Shown here piece by piece: positions 7,090 to 16,559 of a stretch of 35,418 bases of DNA (within the stretch, counting starts at the first letter, position 1; each line of letters begins with the position of its first letter). Position numbers and translations under genes: made by a program. Origin of the DNA: Gammaproteobacteria bacterium (GTDB lineage Bacteria; Pseudomonadota; Gammaproteobacteria; Pseudomonadales; Pseudomonadaceae); the NCBI GenBank assembly GCA_018827205.1, contig JAHJXZ010000207.1, positions 1-35,418 on the forward strand. The letters run 5' to 3'. The notes below the pieces were generated by a model. It was not told the DNA's origin. It made no database searches and saw only the letters and a program-made list of their open reading frames with translations.

Positions 7090-9552
7090 TCATTCAGCAG
7101 CGGGCTTTTTCGCCCGAGGCTTCTTCTCCTTGACCGCAGCAGCCGGCTCTTCCTTCTTCGGCTCCTCCTTGTCGTCCTCTTCCATACCCATGGCGGCGAT
7201 ATCGCGCAGGCGCTCAACTACCCGTGCATTGACGCTGCCCGCCGGGAATTGCCCCTGTTCATTGGGCGAGCCGGCATCTGCGCCGACCAACAGGCTCAGC
7301 GCCTCGTCGACCTGGCGCACGGCATAGATATGGAACTGTCCAGCACGCACCGCCTGCAGCACGCGCTCGTCGAGCATCAGGGTGGTGACGTTAGAGTGCG
7401 GAATGATCGCACCCTGCTCGCCCGTCAGACCGCGCGCTTCGCACAGGCGGAAGAAGCCTTCGATCTTCTCGTTGACTCCACCGACCGCCTGCACCTCACC
7501 GAACTGGTTGATCGAGCCGGTAATGGCGAAGCACTGCTTGAGCGGCGTACGCGACAGTGCCGAAATCAGCGTGCACACCTCGCCAAGCGAAGCGCTGTCG
7601 CCGTCGACATAGCCGTAGGACTGTTCCAAGGCGATGCTCGCGGAGATTTCCAGAGGGAATTCCTGGGCATAGCGGCTACCCAGATAGCCAGTCAGAATCA
7701 TCACACCCTTGGAGTGGATCGGCTGGCCGAGGTTGACCTCACGCTCGATGTCGACGATGCCGCTGCCACCGGGATAGACCGTGGCAGAAATCCGCGCTGG
7801 CACGCCGAAAGCCGAGTCGCCAACTTCTAGCACGGTCAGACCGTTGCACTTGCCGACCGCCGCGCCGGCGGTGTCGATCAGGATAATCCCGGCCAGCATG
7901 TCGTCGATGATCCGTGCCGAAACGCGCCCGGTGCGGGTGGCCTTGGCCTTGAGTGCGCGCTCGATATGCCCGGCGTCGGTCACTTCATCACCCGCCAGGC
8001 TACGGATAAAGTCAGCCTCGCTGACCAGCTGGAACAGATCGCCAATACGCGCCGACAACCGCCCCTGATGCTCGGCCAACCGCGCGCTGTAGGTCGCCAC
8101 CCGGGCCACAGCAGCAGCGCTCAGCGGCGCCATACCCTCTTCCGACGTGCGGGTTTTCATCAGCTGGGCGAACTGCTCCAGGCTGTCATCGGCCAGCGGA
8201 ATGTCCTCATCAAAATCGACCAGAACGCGGAACATCTCCTGGAAGTCCGGATCGAGGTCCTGCAACGTGTAATACAGCTGACGCGAGCCGATGATCACCA
8301 CCTTGAGGTGCAGCGGAATCATCTGCGGGGTCAAGGTCACGGTGGCGATACGGCCGAGATCACCGAGCGGCGACTCCATCTTCAGCTGACGCGATTGCAG
8401 GGCGCGCTTGAGTGCATCCCAAACAAATGGCTCGCCGAGCATCTTTTCTGCTTCAAGAATCAGAAAGCCGCCGTTGGCGCGGTGCAACGCACCGGGACGT
8501 AGCTGGCGGTAGCTGGTGTAAAGCGCACCCTGATCGGTGTTGTATTCGATCCGACCGAACAGGTTGTCGTAAGTCGGGTGCGGCTCGAACACCACCGGCG
8601 CGCCCCCCTGGGCATGGTGCCCGACGACCAGGCTTGGGCAGTACTGCTCTTCCAGAAGTTTGCGGGTTTGTGCGTCGGCCTTCTCCACCTCGACCAGTTG
8701 ATCGACCACGGTCTTCAGCAGGTTGACCTGCACCGCCTGCAAATAGGCACAGACCTCGGCATTCTCCGCGTACTTCTGCGACAGCGGAGTCAGCAGCGGC
8801 TGTAGGGCGACTGTGATGGTTTCTTCGTTAAGCTGGCGCAGCAGGTTGCTCGACTCTCGCTTCCACTGCGGCAGGCTGGACAGCTCCTCATTGAGCCGCT
8901 CCTCCAGGGTGGCGATATCGGCATGGAAACGCTCGCGCTCGGCTTCCGGCAACTGGGCGAACTCGGCCTCATCTAACGCTTTGCCATCGAGCATCGGGGT
9001 AAAGGCGATATTGCTGCTGTCACGGTACAGGGCGACGTTTTTTTCCAGCGACAACCGCTCGACCACATCCAGCGCCTGGTCGTAGCGCTTATTAAAGGCG
9101 CGGTCGATGGCGTTCTTCTTTTGCTGGAACGAGGGGTGCTCGAACACCGCCGGGAAGGTCGCCAACAGGTTGTCGATCAGACCGTTGATATCGGCAAGAA
9201 ACTCACCGGCAGTGCCAGACGGCAGCTCTAGCGCGCGCGGCTCGCGCGGTTCATCGAAATGGTTGACGTAGAAGCGGTCAGCCGGGGTCTCCAGGCGCTT
9301 GGCTTCAGCCTTGAGGTAGCGTTTGACGAAGGAGAAACGCCCGGTGCCGGGCTCGCCCATGACAAACACGTTGTAACCAGGACGCGGCATCGCCACGCCG
9401 AACTGCAACGCCTCGACGGCGCGCTCCTGACCCAATACGCCACGGAAGGGCTCCAGGTCTTCGGTATTGGTGAAGTTGAACTGTTCAGGTGAAAAGGGAC
9501 GGGTAAGTGCTTCAGGTGCCAACCGCAAATGGGCTGCGACGGAGTCTGGCAT
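7090..9552 (-). CDS. Lon-like ATP-dependent protease (S16 family, PA4576-like)
   Basis: An 820-residue AAA protease of the Lon family, distinct from housekeeping Lon because it lacks the N-terminal Lon domain. The ATPase part begins with a P-loop-like segment G66-E-P-G-T-G-R-F-S74, in which the Walker A Lys is Arg72. A long helical insertion follows (about 130-330). The C-terminal protease has the Ser-Lys dyad Ser655 in GDSAS and Lys696 in NEKIEGF. The last 30 residues are a Lys/Glu/Pro/Ala-rich tail, probably disordered. The start ATG 9552 has AAGGA 7 bases upstream. E. coli YcbZ is a related degenerate-ATPase relative. Substrates are unknown. Confidence 0.9.
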   Translation of the reverse strand: MPDSVAAHLRLAPEALTRPFSPEQFNFTNTEDLEPFRGVLGQERAVEALQFGVAMPRPGYNVFVMGEPGTGRFSFVKRYLKAEAKRLETPADRFYVNHFDEPREPRALELPSGTAGEFLADINGLIDNLLATFPAVFEHPSFQQKKNAIDRAFNKRYDQALDVVERLSLEKNVALYRDSSNIAFTPMLDGKALDEAEFAQLPEAERERFHADIATLEERLNEELSSLPQWKRESSNLLRQLNEETITVALQPLLTPLSQKYAENAEVCAYLQAVQVNLLKTVVDQLVEVEKADAQTRKLLEEQYCPSLVVGHHAQGGAPVVFEPHPTYDNLFGRIEYNTDQGALYTSYRQLRPGALHRANGGFLILEAEKMLGEPFVWDALKRALQSRQLKMESPLGDLGRIATVTLTPQMIPLHLKVVIIGSRQLYYTLQDLDPDFQEMFRVLVDFDEDIPLADDSLEQFAQLMKTRTSEEGMAPLSAAAVARVATYSARLAEHQGRLSARIGDLFQLVSEADFIRSLAGDEVTDAGHIERALKAKATRTGRVSARIIDDMLAGIILIDTAGAAVGKCNGLTVLEVGDSAFGVPARISATVYPGGSGIVDIEREVNLGQPIHSKGVMILTGYLGSRYAQEFPLEISASIALEQSYGYVDGDSASLGEVCTLISALSRTPLKQCFAITGSINQFGEVQAVGGVNEKIEGFFRLCEARGLTGEQGAIIPHSNVTTLMLDERVLQAVRAGQFHIYAVRQVDEALSLLVGADAGSPNEQGQFPAGSVNARVVERLRDIAAMGMEEDDKEEPKKEEPAAAVKEKKPRAKKPAAE

Positions 9553-9746
9553 TGGAAATCCTTGGACGGGGGCCTGGGGAAATCATGGCTGCATCGGTCC
9601 TCATCCACAAGCGCTATGCTCGATCCAATGTGCGCGTACGGCTGCTTGTTTCGTGCAATGCAGGCCAGATCTCAAAGAGTGATACATCGGCCGCGCGAGA
9701 ACGATGCCAGACAGTCGGCGCACTTAATCCTGATGGGCGTATCGCA

Positions 9747-10076
9747 TCAATCGGGTTCAACCTGATCGGCACAAGCCAGGCAGCACTGCGCTGTTGGCAT
9801 TGCCTGCAAACGGGTTGGGCTGATGGCCTCGCCACAATGCAGACACGCGCCGTATCGACCCTCGGCCAGACGCAATTTGGCCAGGCCGACTTGACGCAAG
9901 CCGGCTTCGGCCTCGGCAAGTAGCGCCTCAAGCACTTCATCGTTCTGCCGTTGCTGCGCCTGCTCGGCAAAATCCGCCGAGTGGCTACGCGCCAGATCCT
10001 GGAGAATGGCATTAGCGCGAGCGCTGTATTCGTTCAATAACGTATAGAGGGCGATATGGGGGTCAAACGCGGTCAT
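9747..10076 (-). CDS. DksA/TraR-type zinc-finger protein (PA4577-like)
   Basis: A 109-residue member of the DksA/TraR family, which binds the RNA polymerase secondary channel. A helical coiled-coil-like region (about 1-70) precedes the C4 zinc finger, with CLHC and, about 17 residues later, CLAC. It lacks the long N-terminus of true DksA. The frame is open to 10133, but ATG 10076 (MTAFDPHIAL) has GAGGA at a normal distance and fits homologues better. It is next to the Lon-like gene on the same strand with a 194-base gap (9553-9746) that holds no gene and probably the protease promoter. Confidence 0.85.
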   Translation of the reverse strand: MTAFDPHIALYTLLNEYSARANAILQDLARSHSADFAEQAQQRQNDEVLEALLAEAEAGLRQVGLAKLRLAEGRYGACLHCGEAISPTRLQAMPTAQCCLACADQVEPD

Positions 10077-10187
10077 GCTGGCAGTCCTCAAGGGTACTGA
10101 CTTGAGTGTGGCCCTGCCCTGCTGGAGGTGCACTGTCGCAGGTCAGTTCTTGGTAACTTTTGCTAACGGCGGAGGGGCACAAACAAA

Positions 10188-10209
10188 AACGGAGCCTTGC
10201 GGCTCCGTT
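10188..10209 (-). terminator. Rho-independent terminator of ettA
   Basis: AACGGAGCC (10188-10196) and GGCTCCGTT (10201-10209) form a 9-base stem with a 4-base loop. On the minus strand a T-rich run (TTTTTGTTTG) follows. It is 17 bases past the ettA stop. Confidence 0.9.
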
Positions 10210-10226
10210 CTGTTGAACAGCGTGGC

Positions 10227-11894
10227 TTACTGCGCCAGCTTCTTGTAACGCACGCGGTGCGGCTGTGCAGCAGCATCACCCAGGCGCTTCTTACGGTCAG
10301 CTTCGTACTCGGTGTAGTTGCCTTCGAAGAACTCGATATGCGAGTCATCTTCGTACGCCAGGATGTGGGTCGCCACGCGATCCAGGAACCAGCGATCGTG
10401 AGAGATCACAATGGCAGCGCCTGGGAAGTCGAGCAGCGCTTCTTCCAGCGAGCGCAGGGTTTCCACGTCGAGGTCGTTGGACGGTTCGTCGAGCAGCAGC
10501 ACGTTGGCGCCCTCTTTCAGGGTCAGCGCCAGGTGCAAACGACCGCGCTCACCACCGGAGAGGTCCTTGACGAACTTCTGCTGGTCACCGCCTTTGAAGT
10601 TGAAGCGACCGACGTAGGTGCGCGACGGGACTTCATAGTTGCCGATCTTGATCATGTCGGAGCCATCGGAAACGGCCTCCCACACGCTCTTGCTGCCATC
10701 GAGGTCATCGCGGCTCTGATCAACACAGGCCATCTGCACGGTGTCACCGATCTCGATGCTGCCCGAATCCGGTTGCTCCTTGCCCATCAGCATACGGAAC
10801 AGGGTCGACTTACCGGCACCGTTACCGCCGATCACGCCGACGATGGCGCCCTTAGGCATGCTGAACGACAGGTTGTCGATCAACGCGCGGTCGCCGTAGC
10901 CCTTGCTGACGTTGACGAAGTCGATGACCTTGTCGCCCAGGCGCGGGCCAACCGGGATGTAGATTTCATTGGTTTCGCTGCGTTTCTGGAATTCCTGCGA
11001 CTGCATTTCTTCGAAGCGTTGCAAACGCGCCTTGGATTTCGACTGGCGGGCTTTGGCGCCTTTGCGCACCCACTCCAGCTCTTCCTTCATGGCTTTTTCG
11101 TGAGCCGACTGCTGCTTGGATTCCTGGGCCAGACGATTCGACTTGGCTTCCAACCAACCGGAATAATTGCCTTCGTACGGAATACCGGCGCCGCGGTCGA
11201 GTTCGAGAATCCAGCCCGCAACGTTATCCAGGAAGTAACGGTCGTGGGTAATCGCGACCACGGTGCCCGGGAAGTCGTGGAGGAAATGCTCCAGCCAGGC
11301 TACCGAATCGGCGTCCAGGTGGTTGGTTGGCTCGTCGAGCAGCAGCATATCGGGGGCCGAAAGCAGCAGGCGGCACAGGGCCACACGGCGCTTCTCACCA
11401 CCGGAAAGCACGGCAACCTTGGCATCCCAGGCTGGCAGACGCAGGGCATCGGCGGCGACTTCCAGCAGACGTTCCAAGTTGTGGCCATCGCTGGTTTGCA
11501 GAATGGCTTCCAGCTTGGCCTGCTCGGCGGCCAGCTTGTCGAAGTCGGCATCCGGCTCAGCGTACGCGGCGTAAACCTGATCCAGACGCGCCTGGGCGTC
11601 CTTGATATGGCTGACGGCCTCTTCCACTACTTCGCGCACGGTCTTGCTCGGGTCGAGCTGTGGTTCCTGTGGCAGGTAACCGATATTCAGCTCTGGCATC
11701 GGTCGCGCTTCGCCATTGAACTCGGTATCGACGCCGGCCATGATCTTCAGCAGGGTGGATTTACCCGAGCCGTTAAGGCCGAGTACGCCGATCTTCGCGC
11801 CTGGGAAGAACGACAGGGAGATGTTTTTCAGGATTTCCCGCTTCGGCGGTACGACTTTGCCGAGCCGATGCATGGTGTAAACGTATTGAGCCAT
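10227..11894 (-). CDS. ettA: Energy-dependent translational throttle protein EttA
   Basis: A 555-residue ABC-F ATPase that binds the ribosomal E site and gates entry into elongation according to ATP/ADP level. The first ABC domain has Walker A GLNGSGKST (39-47), signature LSGGEKRR and Walker B LLLDEPTNHLD. The second has GGNGAGKST, LSGGERGR and LLLDEPSNDLD. The charged arm/linker between them is rich in Lys/Gln/Arg. There is no membrane domain, so this is not a transporter. The start is ATG 11894 (MAQYVYTMHR, the family's usual N-terminus) with AAGG upstream; the frame extends to 11960 without support. It is divergent from morA. Confidence 0.95.
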   Translation of the reverse strand: MAQYVYTMHRLGKVVPPKREILKNISLSFFPGAKIGVLGLNGSGKSTLLKIMAGVDTEFNGEARPMPELNIGYLPQEPQLDPSKTVREVVEEAVSHIKDAQARLDQVYAAYAEPDADFDKLAAEQAKLEAILQTSDGHNLERLLEVAADALRLPAWDAKVAVLSGGEKRRVALCRLLLSAPDMLLLDEPTNHLDADSVAWLEHFLHDFPGTVVAITHDRYFLDNVAGWILELDRGAGIPYEGNYSGWLEAKSNRLAQESKQQSAHEKAMKEELEWVRKGAKARQSKSKARLQRFEEMQSQEFQKRSETNEIYIPVGPRLGDKVIDFVNVSKGYGDRALIDNLSFSMPKGAIVGVIGGNGAGKSTLFRMLMGKEQPDSGSIEIGDTVQMACVDQSRDDLDGSKSVWEAVSDGSDMIKIGNYEVPSRTYVGRFNFKGGDQQKFVKDLSGGERGRLHLALTLKEGANVLLLDEPSNDLDVETLRSLEEALLDFPGAAIVISHDRWFLDRVATHILAYEDDSHIEFFEGNYTEYEADRKKRLGDAAAQPHRVRYKKLAQ

Positions 11895-11996
11895 GATGAC
11901 CTTGATTCTGGGTTGAAACGAAAAAGAAGCCGCCAACTGATGCGTGTAGCCTGAAGCCACACGGCGGGGACGGAGCCGCCAGGCGATACCTGCGCT

Positions 11997-12065
11997 GCGT
12001 CGTTTGCACAGTCACGCGCGCGTGCGGCAAAGCTACCGGAATGCGCCGGACAGGGCAAACGACGC
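11997..12065. promoter_or_regulatory. Long-spaced 11-base inverted repeat between ettA and morA
   Basis: GCGTCGTTTGC (11997-12007) and GCAAACGACGC (12055-12065) are perfect inverted repeats separated by 47 bases. They lie in the 292-base divergent gap (11895-12186), about 100 bases from the ettA start and 120 from the morA start. This could be two half-operators bridged by a looped protein, or a hairpin in either leader. No clear -35/-10 pair was found in the gap. Confidence 0.4.
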
Positions 12066-12186
12066 TCGTCGGCGGCGCTGGCACTTTGCCACGGTTATGG
12101 CATTCTAGCCGCCCCCTGCCTGCCGGCCGTACCGCGCACCCACCAGGGACCAGTCCATCGCCGCTCAGCCGCCAGGATGTAAGTCT

Positions 12187-15100
12187 TTGCCAACAGTCAC
12201 GCCCCCAACCACACCGCGTACACCCGGCGCTCCGCCGGCTGAGACGATGCGTGGGCCGACGCGTGGCGCACTGGTGGTGCTGGTGCTGAGCATGCTGGTG
12301 TTGCTGCTCTGGCAACTGCGCCAGGAATCCCAGCAACTGCTCGACAACCAGCGCCAACTTGGCCTGGCCTACAGCTCGCAACTGGCCAACCACCTCAGCT
12401 TGAACATGGAGCTCAAGGCCAGCGCCGGCCAGGCCCTGCTGCAACCCCATGTGCTGCCGCCAAGCAACCCGGATGAGCTGGAAGAACTGCTGCACACCTT
12501 GCGCGGCGTATTCCCGACCCTGCGCAGCCTGGCCTGGTTGAACGGCCAAGGCCGGATCATCGCCGACAGCCATGCGCCCACCGAAGATGCGCTGTACCTG
12601 GCCGAGCTGCTGCAGCGCGGTGGCGGCGAAAGCTTCTTCTATACCTTCAGTGCTAACGACAACGGCCGCATCTACCTGCTGCTGCGCCACAACCCTGACA
12701 GCGCCGCCAGCGGTTACTGGGTGTTACGCCTAACCAATCAGGCGCTGACCAGCTGGCTGCATGAGCATCATCAAAGCCCGCACCAATGGTTACTGGAAGA
12801 CCGCAATGCGCAACGGGTGATTGCCAGCAACACGACCCAAGGCGCCAACAACTCATCGGTGGCGCCGCCGGTTACCGCGGAAAATCTCGACCAGAGCATG
12901 CTGAAAACCCCGCTCAAGGGCAGTGACTGGCAGCTGCGCGCACTGTTCAACGAGCGCAAGGTACGCGCCCAGCAACTGCCGCAACTGGCCAGCAAGCTGC
13001 TGCTGTTTATCCTCTGCGCCACCCTGACGTTAGTTGCGCTGTACCGCCTACTGAATGAACAACGCAGCCTACATGCATTGAACACCGCCTCACGGCGTTC
13101 ATTGCAGCAGGCAGCAAGCGTGTTGGGCGCCATTGAAGAGCGCGTGCTGGTCACCGACAGCAACGGCCAGCTGCAATACCTCAATCCGCAGGCCGAGGCG
13201 ATGTTCGGCCTGAGCAACAGCGAGGCGCGCAACTGGCACCTGCTCAAATTACTGCCGCGCCTCGACCCGCTGCTGCTGCACGACACCGCCCTGCACAACG
13301 ACCTCGGCCCGGATCTGGTGGAAATCCAGCAGAACGGCGTCGCCCACCTCTACGACATCAGCCGCAGCGACTTGAGCGAAGACCAGAAGCGCACCGGTTT
13401 TGTCTGGGTACTGCGCGATGTCACCGAAGAACAGCATGCCTCCCACGTACTGCAGGAAACCCGCCGGCGCTACCAGGACATCTTCGACGGCACCGGCACC
13501 GCCCTGTGCGTACTCGACCTGGCCGAGCTGCAGCGCTACCTGCAACAGCAGCAACTGCGCGACATGACCAGCCTGCAACGCTGGCTGGACGCCGACCCGC
13601 AGCACCACAGCGAGCTCTGCCAGCGCCTGCGCCTGACCGAAACCAACCAGGTGGCTTTGCAACTGCTCGGTGTCGACTCCAATCAGCAAGCCTGGCAGCA
13701 CCTGTTCAATAGCGGCCCGCTGCGCCCGGATGGCTTCCGCATGCAACTGATCAGCGCCCTGCTCAGTGGCAGCGGCCAGCTGGAAATGGAGTGCCAGATC
13801 ACAACGCCGCAAGGCCACGAGCGCCATCTATGGCTATTGCTGCGCCTGCCGGAGAGCAGCGATGACCTGCGCGCAGTGACCCTGAGCATCAGCGACATCA
13901 CCAATCGCAAGCGCATCGAAACCTCGCTGATCGAGCGCGAGCGTTTCTGGTCCGATGTGGTCAGCGCAGTCCCCGACACTATCTATGTGCACGACATCGC
14001 CGGCAAACGGGTGATGTACAGCAACAACCACCTCGGCCCGCAGCTGGGTTACAGCAAGGCGGAAGTGCATCAGCTCGGCGAGCGACTGTGGGAAAAAATT
14101 CTGCATCCCGATGATGTCGAGCTGTACCAGCGCATGCGCAATATCCAGCAGGTGCAAGGCAATGGCCTGCTGATGCAGTTCGAGCTGCGTTGGCGACACC
14201 GCGATGGCAGCTGGCACTGGTTCGACATCCGCGAGCAGGCCCTGGCGCGCGACGCCAAGGGCCGGGTCAGCCGGCTGATCGGTGTAGCCAAGGACATCAC
14301 CGAGCAAATCACCCACAGCGAATCCCTGCGCACCAGCGAGCAGCGCTATCGCCTGTTGGCGGAAAGCATCAGCGACGTGATTTTCTCCACTGATGCCCAG
14401 CTGCAGCTCAACTACGTCAGCCCGTCGGTAATGCCGGTGCTCGGCTATGACAGCGAGTGGGCGCTGACCAACGGCTTCCACAGCCTGGCTACCAACCCAC
14501 GTCAGCTGAGCGGCTTCTACGCCCTGCTCGAGCGTGTGCGCAACGCTTTGGGCGACCCACAACGACTGGCCGAACTGCGCGCCGAGTTTCTGCCACAGCT
14601 GTTCGTCTTCGATGCACTGCGCGCCGATGGCCAGAAGATTCCGGTGGAGCTGCGCCTGGTGCCGATGTGGGATGACAGTGGGCGCTTCGAAGGCCTGCTT
14701 GGCGTCGGTCGCGACATCAGCCTGCAACGCCGCGCGGAGAAAGATCTGCGCATGGCCGCCACGGTATTCGAGCACTCCACGGCGGCGATTCTGGTGACTG
14801 ATCCGGCCGGCTATATCGTTCAGGTCAACAATGCCTTCAGCCGGGTCAGCGGCTACAGCTCCAAGCAGATTCTCGACCAGCTGCCGAGCATGCTCACCGC
14901 CGACACCCAGCAAGCCAGCCACCTGGCCTATGTAATCAAACAGCTCAACCAGCAGGGCAGCTGGGAGGGCGAGGTATGGCTCAAGCGCAGAAGCGGCGAG
15001 AAATTCCCAGCGTGGGTCGGCATCACGGCGGTCAGGGACGATGAAGGCGACCTGGTCAGCTACGTGTGCTTCTTCAGCGACATCAGCGAGCGCAAGGCCA

Positions 15101-16434
15101 GCGAGCAGCGCATCCACCGCCTGGCCTACTACGACGCCCTGACGCAGTTGCCCAACCGCACACTGTTCCAGGACCGCCTGCACAGCGCTCTGCAGCATGG
15201 CGAACGGCACCAGGAGTGGGTGGTGTTGATGTTCCTCGATCTCGACCGCTTCAAGCCGATCAACGATTCCCTCGGCCACGCGGCGGGCGATCGCATGCTC
15301 AAGGAAGTCGCGGTACGCCTGTGTGCCTGCGTTGATAGTGACGACACCGTGGCACGCATGGGCGGTGACGAATTCACCCTACTGCTGCAATCCCAGGCCC
15401 GGCGCGAAGGCGCACTGACCCGTGCAATTCACGTCGGCGAGCAGATTCTCGCCAGCCTGGCGCAGCCGTTTATCCTCGAAGGTCGCGAGTTTTTCGTCAC
15501 CGCCAGTATCGGCATCGCCCTCAGCCCGCAGGACGGCAACGAACTGAGCCAGCTGATGAAGAACGCCGACACGGCGATGTACCACGCCAAGGAACGCGGC
15601 AAAAACAACTTCCAGTTCTACCAGGCCGACATGAACGCCAGCGCCCTGCAGCGCCTGGAGCTGGAGAGCGACCTGCGCCACGCCCTCGAGCAGGGTGAGT
15701 TCAAGCTGTATTACCAGCCGCAGTTCTCCGGCGACGGCAAGCGCCTGACCGGTACTGAAGCACTGCTGCGCTGGCAGCATCCACAGCGCGGCCTGGTGCC
15801 GCCGAGTGACTTTATTCCGGTGCTCGAAGAGCTCGGCCTGGTGGTGCAGGTTGGCGACTGGGTGCTGCGCGAATCCTGCCGGCAGCTGGCCGAATGGCAT
15901 GAGGCCAAGATTCGCGTACCGAAGATTTCGGTCAATCTCTCGGCCCGCCAATTTGCCGAAGGCGACCTGCACCAGCGTATCGCGCAGATACTTGAGCAGA
16001 GCGGTGTTCCCGCAGCCTGCCTGGAGCTGGAGCTGACTGAAAGCATCCTGATGGAAGATGTGGCCAACGCCATGCAGACCCTCAGCAGCCTGAAGCAGCT
16101 TGGCGTGTTCATCGCCATCGACGACTTCGGCACCGGCTACAGCTCCTTGAACTACCTCAAGCAGTTCCCCATCGATGTGCTGAAGATCGACCGCAGCTTT
16201 GTCGACGGCCTGCCCCACGGCGAACAGGACGGCCAGATTGCCCGGGCGATCATCGCCATGGCCCACAGCCTGAACCTCACGGTAATCGCCGAGGGCGTAG
16301 AAACCCTGGCCCAGCTGGATTTCCTGCGCGGCCACGACTGCGACGAAGTGCAGGGCTTCCTGCTCGGCAGGCCAATGCCGGCCCACCAGTTCACCGCGCT
16401 GTTTACCGGCACCGCCCTGTTTATGCTGAGCTGA
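12187..16434 (+). CDS. morA: Membrane GGDEF/EAL motility regulator MorA
   Basis: A 1415-residue inner-membrane c-di-GMP enzyme, the same length I recall for P. aeruginosa MorA, which affects flagella timing, biofilm and protease secretion. There is a helix at about 27-45, a periplasmic domain to about 265, a second helix (about 267-288) and five PAS-like segments (about 315-970). GGDEF is at 1059-1063 and EAL at 1191-1193. Both catalytic motifs are complete (DDFG, VIAEG and QGFLLGRP in EAL). The inhibitory RxxD I-site before GGDEF is altered (D-S-D-D), so product inhibition is not expected. The start at 12187 is TTG with AGGA 10 bases upstream; an ATG at 12247 (residue 21) is the alternative. 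glyA follows as in P. aeruginosa and P. putida. Confidence 0.93.
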   Translation: MPTVTPPTTPRTPGAPPAETMRGPTRGALVVLVLSMLVLLLWQLRQESQQLLDNQRQLGLAYSSQLANHLSLNMELKASAGQALLQPHVLPPSNPDELEELLHTLRGVFPTLRSLAWLNGQGRIIADSHAPTEDALYLAELLQRGGGESFFYTFSANDNGRIYLLLRHNPDSAASGYWVLRLTNQALTSWLHEHHQSPHQWLLEDRNAQRVIASNTTQGANNSSVAPPVTAENLDQSMLKTPLKGSDWQLRALFNERKVRAQQLPQLASKLLLFILCATLTLVALYRLLNEQRSLHALNTASRRSLQQAASVLGAIEERVLVTDSNGQLQYLNPQAEAMFGLSNSEARNWHLLKLLPRLDPLLLHDTALHNDLGPDLVEIQQNGVAHLYDISRSDLSEDQKRTGFVWVLRDVTEEQHASHVLQETRRRYQDIFDGTGTALCVLDLAELQRYLQQQQLRDMTSLQRWLDADPQHHSELCQRLRLTETNQVALQLLGVDSNQQAWQHLFNSGPLRPDGFRMQLISALLSGSGQLEMECQITTPQGHERHLWLLLRLPESSDDLRAVTLSISDITNRKRIETSLIERERFWSDVVSAVPDTIYVHDIAGKRVMYSNNHLGPQLGYSKAEVHQLGERLWEKILHPDDVELYQRMRNIQQVQGNGLLMQFELRWRHRDGSWHWFDIREQALARDAKGRVSRLIGVAKDITEQITHSESLRTSEQRYRLLAESISDVIFSTDAQLQLNYVSPSVMPVLGYDSEWALTNGFHSLATNPRQLSGFYALLERVRNALGDPQRLAELRAEFLPQLFVFDALRADGQKIPVELRLVPMWDDSGRFEGLLGVGRDISLQRRAEKDLRMAATVFEHSTAAILVTDPAGYIVQVNNAFSRVSGYSSKQILDQLPSMLTADTQQASHLAYVIKQLNQQGSWEGEVWLKRRSGEKFPAWVGITAVRDDEGDLVSYVCFFSDISERKASEQRIHRLAYYDALTQLPNRTLFQDRLHSALQHGERHQEWVVLMFLDLDRFKPINDSLGHAAGDRMLKEVAVRLCACVDSDDTVARMGGDEFTLLLQSQARREGALTRAIHVGEQILASLAQPFILEGREFFVTASIGIALSPQDGNELSQLMKNADTAMYHAKERGKNNFQFYQADMNASALQRLELESDLRHALEQGEFKLYYQPQFSGDGKRLTGTEALLRWQHPQRGLVPPSDFIPVLEELGLVVQVGDWVLRESCRQLAEWHEAKIRVPKISVNLSARQFAEGDLHQRIAQILEQSGVPAACLELELTESILMEDVANAMQTLSSLKQLGVFIAIDDFGTGYSSLNYLKQFPIDVLKIDRSFVDGLPHGEQDGQIARAIIAMAHSLNLTVIAEGVETLAQLDFLRGHDCDEVQGFLLGRPMPAHQFTALFTGTALFMLS

Positions 16435-16559
16435 ATCACCGCCGTGCATGAGCCCCGCTTGTCCGTCAGATGACCACGCTTCATATGCCTGTTTAGTGCG
16501 GATGAGGTAGAATTCGCCCCCTCTTTCTACCGCCCAGCTGATTTTCTCAGGGGAATGCT

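Noticed and set aside
10197..11954. 585-codon plus-strand frame opposite ettA
   Set aside because: Shadow of ettA; no recognisable domains.
12247..12249. ATG at residue 21 as the morA start
   Set aside because: Possible, but the TTG at 12187 has AGGA at a suitable distance and gives the length recalled for P. aeruginosa MorA; kept only as an alternative.
11773..12690. 305-codon minus-strand frame spanning the ettA-morA gap
   Set aside because: It overlaps ettA and the start of morA in other frames, and the translated protein is low-complexity and unlike any family.
13834..15279. 481-codon minus-strand frame inside morA
   Set aside because: Antisense shadow of the PAS region.
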